Shown: positions 15,843 through 24,454 of the stretch, piece after piece | Layout of the letters: every line of letters begins with the position of its first letter | Numbering within the stretch: the stretch's first letter is position 1 | Assembly (NCBI GenBank): GCA_036380735.1 | Contig: DASVEE010000058.1 | Coordinates: 1 to 64,000 of the forward strand | DNA from: DASVEE01 sp036380735 | Lineage (GTDB): Bacteria > Acidobacteriota > Thermoanaerobaculia > Gp7-AA8 | Length of the DNA: 64,000 bases | Reading direction: 5' to 3' | Translations under genes and position numbers: made by a program | The notes under the pieces: model-generated | What the model was told of the DNA's origin: nothing | The model's database searches: none | What the model saw: only the letters and a program-made list of their open reading frames with translations

Positions 15843-17915
15843 TCAATCCAGCAGATCGAGCGACACGCCTTCCAGGCGCAGCAGCTCGTGATCCTCGGAG
15901 TAATCCGCGCCGATGACGACCAGCGTGATCTGCAGCGACGACGCTCCTTCTTCGAGCAGCCGGCGCGCGGTCTTCGTCACGTTGATTCGGTGATTGCGCG
16001 GTGTGTTGTGGCTCCGCGGACGCAGGTCGTACGGCCGTGGACTCTTCGCCGGCAGCTCGCAGTGTCCCGGCCCGCCGATGCACTCGCCATGGCCGAAGAC
16101 GGCCAGGTAGCCGCCGTAGCTCGGATCGTCCATCGGCGTGTCGCCGTTCGCGTCGGGCTTGTTGAGGAAGACGCGGATGAAGCACGAGCGCGGCAGTTGC
16201 GGCACGCGGTGGAGGCGCACTTCCGCCTGGCGGAACGAGGTGCGCGCCGCCTGCGGAATGTCGATGGGGCGGGAGACGAAGCGGCCGACCGGCGCGGACA
16301 GGCCGACCGGCACGATGTACGACGACTTCACGTACTCGTAGCCGAAGCGCGTCCAGTCGAGCGTGTCGCGGATCGTGTAGCTCCACGGCGTCAGGACGGA
16401 GTCGAGATCGGCCGGCAGTGAGTGCGGATTGATGGTCTGCCACTCGCTCCAGAGGCGGTCGACGTTCGCGTGGATCGGCCAGAAGACCGGGTCGTACGAC
16501 GCCGTGAGGTTGCTCAGCATGTCGCCGAACATCGGCTGCTGGTACATGTCCTCACGCGTGTGGAAGCGGCGGCCGCGCACCTGCACGCCGCGGTTGCGCG
16601 CATTCGCCACATCACCGGGAGGCAGCGAGGCGGGATCGACGTACTCCGGATTCTGGCCGCCGGTCCAGATGTGCAGCGTGTTGTGCGGATTCTGGTCGAT
16701 GAAGCCGAACGAGTCGTTGTAGAGGCTCCCGCCGCCGAAATCACGGAACGTCCGCAGCGACATGATCTGGTCGATGTCGTCCGCGGTTGGGTAGTGATAG
16801 TGGAACTTCTGCTCGACCGTGACCGGCTTCCCGTTCTTCTGGTACTGCGCCGGATAGCGCAGCGGATACCAGAGCGAGTTGGCGGCGAGGAGGGCGTCGA
16901 TGAAGCGCTCGCGGTAGTCGCCGACGGTGTACTTCGCGCCGATCATCTTTCCCACCGCTTCGAAGAACTCGGTGAGCCGCGTATAACGCGTGCCCGGTTC
17001 GATCATGTCCTTCAGAAGGATGTCGGCTTCCTTCTTCGGCACGCTCGGCGTGGCGTTCTCGAGATAGATGAGCGACGCGCGCGTCAGGTACGCCTTGAAC
17101 GCCGGCGGGATGATCTCGCCGTCCTGCGGCTTCTCCGGCTTGTACTTCGGCATCGTCCAGTCCCAGTACGGGATCGTGACGTCGCGCGCGAAGTCCTGGA
17201 GCGTCTGCTCGAACTCGTAGAGGTAGACGCGATGCCACGGGAGGAAACGCTCCCACCCGTGCTGGCAGTGGTTCTGATGGACGAGCGCCTGGTTGTTGAA
17301 GCTGCGGCGGTCGTTCGGCCACTTGTTGAGGTTGTAGAGCTCGCGGAAAGCCAGGCGCAGGCGGTCGACCTGCGGCTCGCTCATGCAGTCGAGGTTCGGC
17401 CGCTGTTTCAGCTCGCCGTGCTCGTAGTGGTACTCGTTCGCCGTGCCCTCGTAGACGTCGAAGCTGCGGGCGTCCGCGCCGGCTTTCGTGTGGCCGAGCG
17501 CTTCCGACTCTCCCTTCAGATCGAAGGAGGTCGTCTGCTCGCCGGGACAGCCTTCGTCGATCCAGTCGGCGATGTAGCGGATGTCCTCTTCGCTGACGCG
17601 CTTGCCGCCCCAGGGGAGCGCGGGGAAGCGCGAGCCGTCGAACGGCGCCTCACCGCGCAGGCCGCGGATGAGACCCGACTTCGCGGCGCGGCTCTCCGGC
17701 ACGCAGCAGGGACACGCCTCCGCCGCCGCCTCGTCCGCCGGCGCAATCATCCGCACGCCGTGAACCTGAACGTCAACGAATTCTGACAGCGGGAGGTGCC
17801 AGAAGGCACCGCGCCCGTCGTAATCGGCCGTGCTCGCGCCGGCCGCCTGATCGAGGATCTCTTTGACGCGCTCGTATCGCGTGGTTGTTGCAGTGCTCCG
17901 CCCGTCCGCGGTCAT
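15843..17915 (-). CDS. Tyrosinase / polyphenol oxidase (type-3 copper)
   Basis: 690 residues with a complete dicopper site. CuA ligands are probably His213, His219 and His228 (LVHQNHCQHGWERFLPWHRV), with Cys217 placed where many tyrosinases form a thioether to a ligand His. CuB ligands are His411, His415 and His482 (NPHNTLHIWTGG and FWPIHANVDRLWSEW). Such enzymes oxidise phenols to catechols and o-quinones. The first 150 residues form an extra domain with a CPCC motif and IRYIADWIDEGCPG. The C-terminal 150 residues resemble the beta-rich tail of plant-type enzymes. There is no signal peptide. GGAGG lies before the ATG. First gene of a four-gene unit. Confidence 0.92.
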   Translation of the reverse strand: MTADGRSTATTTRYERVKEILDQAAGASTADYDGRGAFWHLPLSEFVDVQVHGVRMIAPADEAAAEACPCCVPESRAAKSGLIRGLRGEAPFDGSRFPALPWGGKRVSEEDIRYIADWIDEGCPGEQTTSFDLKGESEALGHTKAGADARSFDVYEGTANEYHYEHGELKQRPNLDCMSEPQVDRLRLAFRELYNLNKWPNDRRSFNNQALVHQNHCQHGWERFLPWHRVYLYEFEQTLQDFARDVTIPYWDWTMPKYKPEKPQDGEIIPPAFKAYLTRASLIYLENATPSVPKKEADILLKDMIEPGTRYTRLTEFFEAVGKMIGAKYTVGDYRERFIDALLAANSLWYPLRYPAQYQKNGKPVTVEQKFHYHYPTADDIDQIMSLRTFRDFGGGSLYNDSFGFIDQNPHNTLHIWTGGQNPEYVDPASLPPGDVANARNRGVQVRGRRFHTREDMYQQPMFGDMLSNLTASYDPVFWPIHANVDRLWSEWQTINPHSLPADLDSVLTPWSYTIRDTLDWTRFGYEYVKSSYIVPVGLSAPVGRFVSRPIDIPQAARTSFRQAEVRLHRVPQLPRSCFIRVFLNKPDANGDTPMDDPSYGGYLAVFGHGECIGGPGHCELPAKSPRPYDLRPRSHNTPRNHRINVTKTARRLLEEGASSLQITLVVIGADYSEDHELLRLEGVSLDLLD

Positions 17916-17995
17916 CGCCGGCGCCCTCCATGTTTGGTTTACTGGGACCCTAACGGAGGAGTGACGGAGAAGGGAAAGTCCCTACCCGGGGACGG

Positions 17996-18278
17996 CAAAA
18001 AAGCAAAGCAGAAGGGAGAAGGGAGAAGGGCAAAGCTGAACGCAGAGCGCAGAACGCAGAATGAAGAATGAAGAAGGGGAGGCGATGACGAAAGACGATG
18101 AATGGTGAGTGTTGAATGCTGAATGCCGGCCCGCCGCCTTCAACATTCATCATCCAACATTGAACATTCACCATTGCCCGTCTTCTTCATTCTGCGTTCT
18201 GCGTTCTGCGTTCTGCGTTCTGCGTTCTGCGTTTTGCCCTTCTGCCTTCTGCCTCCTGCCTTCTCCCCTCCCTCCTCC
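17996..18278. repeat. Three-layer nested inverted repeat between divergent genes
   Basis: Outer arms: GCAGAAGGGAGAAGGGAGAA at about 18007 against CTTCTGCCTTCTGCC at about 18239. Middle arms: GCAGAACGCAGAATGAAG at about 18049 against CTTCATTCTGCGTTCTGCG at about 18184, the latter made of five GCGTTCT units. Inner arms: AATGGTGAGTGTTGAATGC at 18100 against CAACATTGAACATTCACCATT at about 18155. Together they fill almost all of the gap between the tyrosinase (minus) and dioxygenase (plus) starts. Promoters for both genes must lie in or beside it. Confidence 0.88.
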
Positions 18279-18292
18279 GATAGACTTCCCCC

Positions 18293-19066
18293 ATGCGCCA
18301 TCCTTCTTTCTTCTTCGGCCACGGCAATCCGATGAACGCCCTTCAAACCAACCCGTGGACGGACGGCTGGCGCGCCATCGGGCAGTCGATGCCGAAGCCG
18401 CGTGCGATCGTCTGCGTCTCGGCGCACTGGTACCTCCCGGCGACACTCGTCACGGCGAACGCGCGGCCGCGCACGATCCACGACTTCGGCGGCTTCCCTC
18501 GCCCGCTGTTCGAGGTGCAATACCCCGCGCCGGGCGAGCCGTCGCTCGTCGAGCGCATCCGCACGCTGCTCGCACCCGACACCGTCGAGGGCGACGAGCG
18601 ATGGGGCCTCGACCACGGCACGTGGTCGGTGCTCGTGCACGTCTTTCCCGACGCCGACATCCCCGTCGTGCAGCTCAGCATCGACGAAACGCAGCCGGCG
18701 CAGTTCCACTACGACCTCGGGCGCCGCCTCGCGCCGCTCCGCGACGAGGGCGTGCTCGTGATGGGCAGCGGCAACCTCGTCCACAACCTCCACACCTACG
18801 CGTGGGGGCGGCACAACCCGGAGCCGTTCGACTGGGCGGTGCGCTTCGAAGCGCTCGCGCGCGAAGCGATCGTCACGCACAACCACGACCCCCTCATCAA
18901 CTACGAAGCCCTCGGCCGCGACGCCCAGCTCTCCGCCCCCACCCCCGATCACTACCTCCCGCTGCTCTACATCCTCGGCACGCAGCAGGAAGATGATGAG
19001 GTGAGCTTCCCGGTGGAGGGCGTGGACGGAGGATCGATCTCGATGCTGACGGTGCAGATCGGGTAG
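18293..19066 (+). CDS. ygiD: 4,5-DOPA extradiol dioxygenase family (YgiD/LigB-type)
   Basis: 257 residues. The class III extradiol fold is shown by FFFGHGNPMNAL (His10), VCVSAHWYLPA (His45), MGSGNLVHNLHTYAWG (His164/167) and APTPDHYLPLLYILG (His220), the last two typical of YgiD/DODA. These His residues bind the metal. Members cleave the ring of L-DOPA to seco-DOPA, which cyclises to betalamic acid or muscaflavin. The gene is divergent from the tyrosinase gene, which could supply DOPA from tyrosine, so the two may act in one route. Many YgiD proteins have unknown physiological substrates. Confidence 0.88.
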   Translation: MRHPSFFFGHGNPMNALQTNPWTDGWRAIGQSMPKPRAIVCVSAHWYLPATLVTANARPRTIHDFGGFPRPLFEVQYPAPGEPSLVERIRTLLAPDTVEGDERWGLDHGTWSVLVHVFPDADIPVVQLSIDETQPAQFHYDLGRRLAPLRDEGVLVMGSGNLVHNLHTYAWGRHNPEPFDWAVRFEALAREAIVTHNHDPLINYEALGRDAQLSAPTPDHYLPLLYILGTQQEDDEVSFPVEGVDGGSISMLTVQIG

Positions 19067-19112
19067 GGCGCGTAGGAACGAACGTGATTACCGTTCGTCC
19101 CACTCGCCGTGC

Positions 19113-20069
19113 TCAGATCAACTGCGACGCGTCTCGGATCCGACCGATCGCTTCCCCGAGGTTCGCCCCCTGGTTCGGCAGACCCCAGCCGTTGACATAG
19201 CAACCGCCGGAGACGTGCACGCCCACGATTTCCCCGTTGTCGTTCAGGATCGGCGCGCCTGACGAGATGGGCAAAGTATCGATGTTGTTATAACTCAGCG
19301 TGCCGTCGATGTTGTTGAGGAGCGTGCCGGCTTCGATCTTCTTCCCATCAGATCCGGGATGCTGAATGATGCACAAAGTGGTGCCAGGCGTCTTGGCATC
19401 GACGGGGGCGATCGGGAGCCAACCGTAGATGTCGCCCGGCAACTGGCCGGCAGCATTGGGCCCTAACTCGATGATGGCGTAGTCGACGCCGCCGTCGCGA
19501 TGCTCGCGGAGCTGGACCACGGGGAAGGACTCCCCTGGCCGCAACACGTCAGTTGCACCATTCACCTGGAAGTTGAATTTGACGTGCATCAGGATTGCCA
19601 CCTCCGCGGGGCTGATCGGCTTCCCGTTGCGCTCCGGCCGCGTCCAGAACTGACCGTCCTGATCGAAGCAGTGACCGGCGGTAAGGAAGAGGTGGCGGCT
19701 GATGAGCGCCCCTGTCCCCCAGTCCTGCCCGGCAACGGTACCGGGAGTGTCGGGCGCCGGGAAGAGCGGGGCGAGGTTGCTCAGCCACTGCAATTGCCCG
19801 ACTTTTGGTTCTGTCGCGTCGACCAACGCCTCCGAGACTCCGAGACCGCCTTCGTACTTCTCAACATCCTGAAACTCAGCGCGTGCGACGCAAATGGAGG
19901 CGTTGACGAAACGGATACGCTCGTCGAGCAGCTCCACGTCCGATGCTGCTTTTGCCCGCTGCCTCAGCAACTCCTGCAACTTCGCCGGCAACTCGGCTTC
20001 GCTCAATCCCTCGAGTCCTTCTCTTGCTTGCGGAGCGATCGGCATTCCACGTGTTTCGGGGGGGATCAT
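19113..20069 (-). CDS. Trypsin-like serine protease with helical N-terminus
   Basis: 318 residues. The catalytic triad is readable: His133 in FLTAGHCF, Asp197 in DYAIIELG and Ser270 in ISSGAPIL, as in V8/trypsin-like proteases. There is no signal peptide. Residues about 15-60 (LSEAELPAKLQELLRQRAKA) are predicted helical/coiled-coil and may be an adaptor domain, so the enzyme probably acts in the cytoplasm. It is the last gene of a unit with a CHAT protease and an unknown protein (gaps 31 and 39 bp). That context suggests a zymogen cleaved or released by the CHAT protease, but this is inference. An AAAGGAG site precedes the ATG. Confidence 0.88.
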   Translation of the reverse strand: MIPPETRGMPIAPQAREGLEGLSEAELPAKLQELLRQRAKAASDVELLDERIRFVNASICVARAEFQDVEKYEGGLGVSEALVDATEPKVGQLQWLSNLAPLFPAPDTPGTVAGQDWGTGALISRHLFLTAGHCFDQDGQFWTRPERNGKPISPAEVAILMHVKFNFQVNGATDVLRPGESFPVVQLREHRDGGVDYAIIELGPNAAGQLPGDIYGWLPIAPVDAKTPGTTLCIIQHPGSDGKKIEAGTLLNNIDGTLSYNNIDTLPISSGAPILNDNGEIVGVHVSGGCYVNGWGLPNQGANLGEAIGRIRDASQLI

Positions 20070-20100
20070 CGGTGTGACTCCTTTCTACTCCGAGACGCCA

Positions 20101-20916
20101 TCAGCCGCGCGTGGGGACGCACTGCGGATCGGGGAACTCGTCCCTGGACTCGATAAAACGGAAAAAAGAATGGTTGAACGCCAGGCGCGCGAGTTTGGGC
20201 CGGTCGGATGGCGCCGTCAGCTTCGACGCATCGCGTCCCACATTCAGCTTTCCGTACAACTGAAAGTGGCCGCCGAGACCTGTCGCCGCGGCGTTGGCGA
20301 CGACCGTCGCATTGCCCGGCTGTTGTCCTTGGCCCGGGATGATGTCCGGGATGTTGGTGAGGACGATCTCGGCCAGTCCGCGGTCGTCATGAAGCGTGAT
20401 CGAGCGGATGTCGTTGTTCTGCGTCCGCGCAAGAATCCGGATCGGGCCCGAATGGTCGGTGATGGTCCACTGCACGGTCGCCACATCGCGCACTCCGAAC
20501 ACTTCGAGCCGTCCTCCGCGGATCGGCACCCTGGCCAGCTTGTCCGCCGTGCCGAGGTCGAGGACGAACCCGGGATCGATCTGTTTGAGGCTGGGCAACG
20601 TAGTGTCGAAGTTCACCACATCCACCTGCCCTGGTTTGGCGACCGGAAACGTCAGCTCGACGAACTGTGGGATGCGGAACTCCTTGATCGGCACCGCCAC
20701 CCGCCGCCCTTCGTTGTTGACGACCGTCACCTGCCGGTCCAGCCGCTCTTCCGGCCACCAGTCATCGGTGGCGTACTGGTGCGGCTCGATGAAGAGGCTC
20801 GCGTAGATCGGAGGTTCCGCGCCGGGATTCGTCCGGCCGTCAGGAATCAGCGCGAACGGTGCGTTCGCGGTTCCGACATTGAAGAAAACCAGGCCACCAA
20901 CCATTACCTTGTACAT
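20101..20916 (-). CDS. Unknown protein between CHAT and trypsin-like proteases
   Basis: 271 residues with a clear AAGGAGAG ribosome site. Not recognised. There is no signal peptide: the start MYKVMVGGLVFFNVGTANAP is mildly hydrophobic but not cleavable-looking. Predicted mostly beta, with segments such as DRQVTVVNNEGRRVAVPIKE and VQWTITDHSGPIRILARTQN and a Gly/Gln-rich loop at about 190-200. It lies between the two proteases in one transcription unit and could be their target, inhibitor or scaffold. Confidence 0.82.
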   Translation of the reverse strand: MYKVMVGGLVFFNVGTANAPFALIPDGRTNPGAEPPIYASLFIEPHQYATDDWWPEERLDRQVTVVNNEGRRVAVPIKEFRIPQFVELTFPVAKPGQVDVVNFDTTLPSLKQIDPGFVLDLGTADKLARVPIRGGRLEVFGVRDVATVQWTITDHSGPIRILARTQNNDIRSITLHDDRGLAEIVLTNIPDIIPGQGQQPGNATVVANAAATGLGGHFQLYGKLNVGRDASKLTAPSDRPKLARLAFNHSFFRFIESRDEFPDPQCVPTRG

Positions 20917-20955
20917 GAGCTCTCTCCTTACTCGCTTCGCGCCTCGGACGCGCCG

Positions 20956-23900
20956 TCAATAGCCAATGGTCTGCAGTGCCGCCCAGAAGGAGACCGGCAC
21001 GTCTCGATTCCGCAGCGCGTCGAGCTGCATCGCGCGCACGGCCTCGGCCGGTGAAACTCCGGCCGCGAGCTGCGCGTGCAGCCGTGGGAAGAAGGCGGAG
21101 GCCGCGGAGTCGTCGATCGGCCAGAGCGTCGCGATGACCGACGACGCACCCGCCGAAAGAAAGCCGTGTGCGACGCTGACTACTCCTTCGGAAGCCTTTC
21201 GTTCTCCGCGTGCCGTGCTGCAGCCCGCGAGAACCACGATCGAGCCGGCGCGGAGCTGCAGTTTCGCCAGTTCCGCCACCCTCACTCGCCGCTCGCGGCC
21301 GTTGTGTCGCAGGAAAATCGACGCCGGCGCGTAACCGCGCTCGTCGCCGACCGCATGTCCCGCGAAATGGATCACGTCCGCCTCGGGAGCGAGTGCCGAC
21401 AACTCCTCGAGTTGTGCGCCGCTCCTCGCGATGCGCGTCGCAGCCGGGTAGAGCGCCGCGATGCGATTCGCTTCCGCGTCGGCAAACGCCAGCGCCCCGC
21501 CGCCGCCCGCCGCATCGGGCGCCGCGACGACCAGCGCTCCACGAGGTGCCTGCACGGGCCGCCGCCGCGCGGCTGCCGCCGCATACACCGCGGCGCTCGG
21601 TGCAACCGCAATGGTGTGGGTTTCCACGAGATGCCGTCCCTGCGGATCACGCAGGACCGCGAACGGCACTGCAGTTGTCGCCGCATCCGGAACGAAGACG
21701 AGCGTTCCGCCTCCCGCCACCTGTGCGGCGGCGGGAGCGAGAAGACGCTCGTACACGGCGCGAGCCGCGGACGCCAGCGCCGACTGGTCATCGGCGCGAA
21801 CCGCGCGCACCAGCGCTTCGATCTCTCGCTGCAGCGTCTCGCGCGAGCACGCGACCGTGCTCGCACGAACGCCGCCGGCATCTACGGTGAAGACGACGAG
21901 TTGCGACGGCAGCGCCGCAAATTCGATGATCGTCGTGCCGGGCGGCAGCTTCCGGAAGTCGATCGCCGCCGGCTGCCGATAGGCCTCCAGCAGCGCGCGG
22001 CCCCGTGCCTTCTCGGCAAACACGAATGCCGCGACGGCATCCTTCTCGGACAGCGCGAGCTCGATTCCTTCGTCGAAGAGCTCCTCGGCCGCGTGGAATG
22101 CGCCCCACCGCGCCTCCCCCGGCGGCAGCGACTGCCGATGTCTTTCGAGAGTGGCGATCCCGCTCTCGACGTCCGCCATCGCGCCTTCTCGGTTGCCGGC
22201 GCTCCGCCGCGCGCGGGCACGCTGCAGCAGGAGACCCGGCACGTTGAACGGATCGCTGCGCGCTGCCTGGAACTCGATCGCCTCCGTCAGCAGCGCATCG
22301 GCCTCCACCGGCGGCGTGTCCGCAAGCATCGCTCGCGCCCGCAGACTGGCCATGCGCAGGAACGCCACGTAAGCCGGATCCTTCACGCGTGCCGCGGCCA
22401 GAGCCGCGTCGGCAATGTCGGCACGCGCACCATTTCCCTGTTGCAGGCGATCGAGCACCACGGCGCGGATCAGCAGCGTGTTCGCTTCCTGAAGATCGTG
22501 TCCGAGCCTGCGGGCAGTCTCGATGTGGAGCGTCAGGAACGATGCCGCGACGGCCCAGTCCCGCCGCACGATGGCCGAATCCGCAACCGAGGTGACCGCC
22601 TTCTCCAGCGGAATCCCCGGCCGCCGGCCGAGACCGCGCAGTGCGGCCATGTGATACGTCCAGGCGGTCGTATGGTCACCAATGCGATCGTGGATGACGG
22701 CGAGGATTCGTCTCACGCCCGCCGCGTTGTCCGACTCACCCAGCCGGTCGAGCGAAGCCGCGCTCGCTTCCAGCAACTCGATCGCCGCGCCGTAATCGGC
22801 GCGCGACGCGTGACAGATCCCGAGCTGCCACTCGATGAACGCACGATAGGCGGGAAACTCCGGCCCGACGCTCGCGAGCAGCCGCTCCATCTCTCGTTCA
22901 CTCTCTGCACGTCGTCCCTGCTCGTACACCGCATTCGCCGTGAAGTAGCGGGCCGCCAGCGCCATCGGACTGCCGCCCTGCTCGAACCTCGCGGCCGCAC
23001 GGCGGAGGCCCGCGGCTCCTTCGGTCGGCTCACCTTTCTGAAGCGCGCTCAAGCCGGCGTCGTAATCAGCATGCCCTTGCGCAAGCAGCATTCGTTTCGC
23101 GTCGTCGGCAGCGTCGATTGCCGCCACTGATCGTTCGAGCATGCGATCGCCGCCGTGCGCGGTCACGGCACTGCCGAGACGGCGCGCCACGTTGAGGTGG
23201 CGCGCGGATTCGCCCGCTCGACCGTTCAGCACTGCGCGTCCCCAGCGGCCGAGGATCTCCTGAACGCCTCTGGCGCGGGCACCGTGAGGATCGCGCCGCA
23301 CCATTTCCGCTGCAGTTGCGGGGTCATTGGCCACGCGCTCGTACTCGCGATCGAGGACCTCGAGGAACGGCTTCTCCGGGGCCAGCGCGTCCCGGTGTGT
23401 TCGCGCCTCGGCCGCCCAGTCGCTGGCCGGGTCGGCGGCTGCGTATCGCTCCCAAGCTTCGCGAGCGAGGTCGCGAAGGCCGAGGCGCTCGAGGATCAGG
23501 GCACGGTTGAACAGCGCCGCGTGCAGACGCGGATCGAGCGCGAGGGCGCGGTCTGCAGCCATGAGCGCATCCGCCAGGAGTTGCGGTGCGTCGTGGCGGA
23601 GCGACGTCTCGTAGTAGGCGACGGCCAGGTCGCTCCAGAGTGCCGGCTGGTTCGACGCCTCGGCCGCCGCCAGCAAGGTGGCCGTTGCATCGCGAGTCTC
23701 CCCTTTCAGCAACTGCGCGACACCGGTGGTATGGCTCGCCACCGGCGAGGCGGTTCCGCGAACTTTCGCCAGCGTCGTCTGGATCGTGGCGGCCATCATC
23801 AGCGACGGCTCCCGACCGCCGTGGAACGGCGCCCACGCCACCGCGCTGCTGAGACGCGGTTCGAGCGGCCGGACGTCTTTACCTGCAGCAGTGACGAGAG

Positions 23901-24039
23901 CCGCGATCAATGATTCGTCGCGTTGGGGCTCGCGCTGGCGCTGATACACCACTGCCAGCAAAGTCAGGCAACAAGCGGCAGCGACGACGACCGCGGCAGT
24001 GCGCCGCCAGGCACCGTAGTTCGCTCCCCAAGCCAGCAT
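20956..24039 (-). CDS. CHAT-domain caspase-like protease with TPR region
   Basis: 1027 residues from the ATG at 24039, chosen because ACAGGAGA lies eight bases upstream. A membrane helix at about 13-31 (AAVVVAAACCLTLLAVVY) is followed by helical TPR-like repeats to about 650 and a C-terminal CHAT domain. The catalytic dyad is His895 (VIHFAGHAVGDE) and Cys940 (IVVLAGCSTARGE). GFLSAGASSVIATLWPIDDS is a further CHAT hallmark. CHAT proteases act in signalling and immune cascades, for example Craspase (TPR-CHAT) and gasdermin-linked proteases. The membrane anchor would place the body on one face of the inner membrane. It heads a three-gene unit with an unknown protein and a trypsin-like protease. 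Confidence 0.92.
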   Translation of the reverse strand: MLAWGANYGAWRRTAAVVVAAACCLTLLAVVYQRQREPQRDESLIAALVTAAGKDVRPLEPRLSSAVAWAPFHGGREPSLMMAATIQTTLAKVRGTASPVASHTTGVAQLLKGETRDATATLLAAAEASNQPALWSDLAVAYYETSLRHDAPQLLADALMAADRALALDPRLHAALFNRALILERLGLRDLAREAWERYAAADPASDWAAEARTHRDALAPEKPFLEVLDREYERVANDPATAAEMVRRDPHGARARGVQEILGRWGRAVLNGRAGESARHLNVARRLGSAVTAHGGDRMLERSVAAIDAADDAKRMLLAQGHADYDAGLSALQKGEPTEGAAGLRRAAARFEQGGSPMALAARYFTANAVYEQGRRAESEREMERLLASVGPEFPAYRAFIEWQLGICHASRADYGAAIELLEASAASLDRLGESDNAAGVRRILAVIHDRIGDHTTAWTYHMAALRGLGRRPGIPLEKAVTSVADSAIVRRDWAVAASFLTLHIETARRLGHDLQEANTLLIRAVVLDRLQQGNGARADIADAALAAARVKDPAYVAFLRMASLRARAMLADTPPVEADALLTEAIEFQAARSDPFNVPGLLLQRARARRSAGNREGAMADVESGIATLERHRQSLPPGEARWGAFHAAEELFDEGIELALSEKDAVAAFVFAEKARGRALLEAYRQPAAIDFRKLPPGTTIIEFAALPSQLVVFTVDAGGVRASTVACSRETLQREIEALVRAVRADDQSALASAARAVYERLLAPAAAQVAGGGTLVFVPDAATTAVPFAVLRDPQGRHLVETHTIAVAPSAAVYAAAAARRRPVQAPRGALVVAAPDAAGGGGALAFADAEANRIAALYPAATRIARSGAQLEELSALAPEADVIHFAGHAVGDERGYAPASIFLRHNGRERRVRVAELAKLQLRAGSIVVLAGCSTARGERKASEGVVSVAHGFLSAGASSVIATLWPIDDSAASAFFPRLHAQLAAGVSPAEAVRAMQLDALRNRDVPVSFWAALQTIGY

Positions 24040-24050
24040 CGCGTCTCCTG

Positions 24051-24338
24051 TCACGAGTTCCCTCGTGTCGATTGACGGACGCTCGCACACAATTCACTCG
24101 TGCAGCGGAGGCGTTGCACGACAGTAGCGTTGCAGGCGTCCCGTGGATCCGAATTGGTGTGTAAGGAAAGAGAAAGTATAGCGGAGGAGCTCCCGCCAGG
24201 ACTCGTGACGTCCGGACGCGCGCTGTTCGTGCAGATCGGGTTAGGACGCGCGTCAGACTTGCCGCACGGAATTGGCGGAATCGGAGGGACGGGAGTGGGC
24301 GCGCTGGGTGCTGTTGTTCTCGTGATGGTCTGATTCAC
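24051..24338 (-). CDS. Possible 95-residue protein upstream of the CHAT gene
   Basis: A frame from a GTG with GAGGG upstream to a TGA 12 bases before the CHAT start. It begins VNQTITRTTAPSAPTPVPPI and contains several Cys (PIPCGKSDARPNPICTNS) and Ser/Thr-rich parts. No domain is recognised. Spacing and strand suit the first gene of the CHAT operon, but the low complexity and a competing frame on the other strand keep this uncertain. The 415-bp gap between the CHAT and desaturase starts otherwise holds nothing I recognise. Confidence 0.35.
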   Translation of the reverse strand: MNQTITRTTAPSAPTPVPPIPPIPCGKSDARPNPICTNSARPDVTSPGGSSSAILSLSLHTNSDPRDACNATVVQRLRCTSELCASVRQSTRGNS

Positions 24339-24454
24339 GCATTCGCCCTCACCTTGCTTCGTTGCACGACCCTGACCGGCCTCTGCTACACACGTGTTAT
24401 CTTGCCGTTTCGTTCCCGCGCTCGACTGCAGGTCGAACCGCTGAAAGGCTTTAC

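Noticed and set aside
24100..24333. 77-residue plus-strand frame with a hydrophobic C-terminus upstream of the desaturase
   Set aside because: No ribosome site or recognisable domain, and it conflicts with a better-placed minus-strand frame before the CHAT gene.
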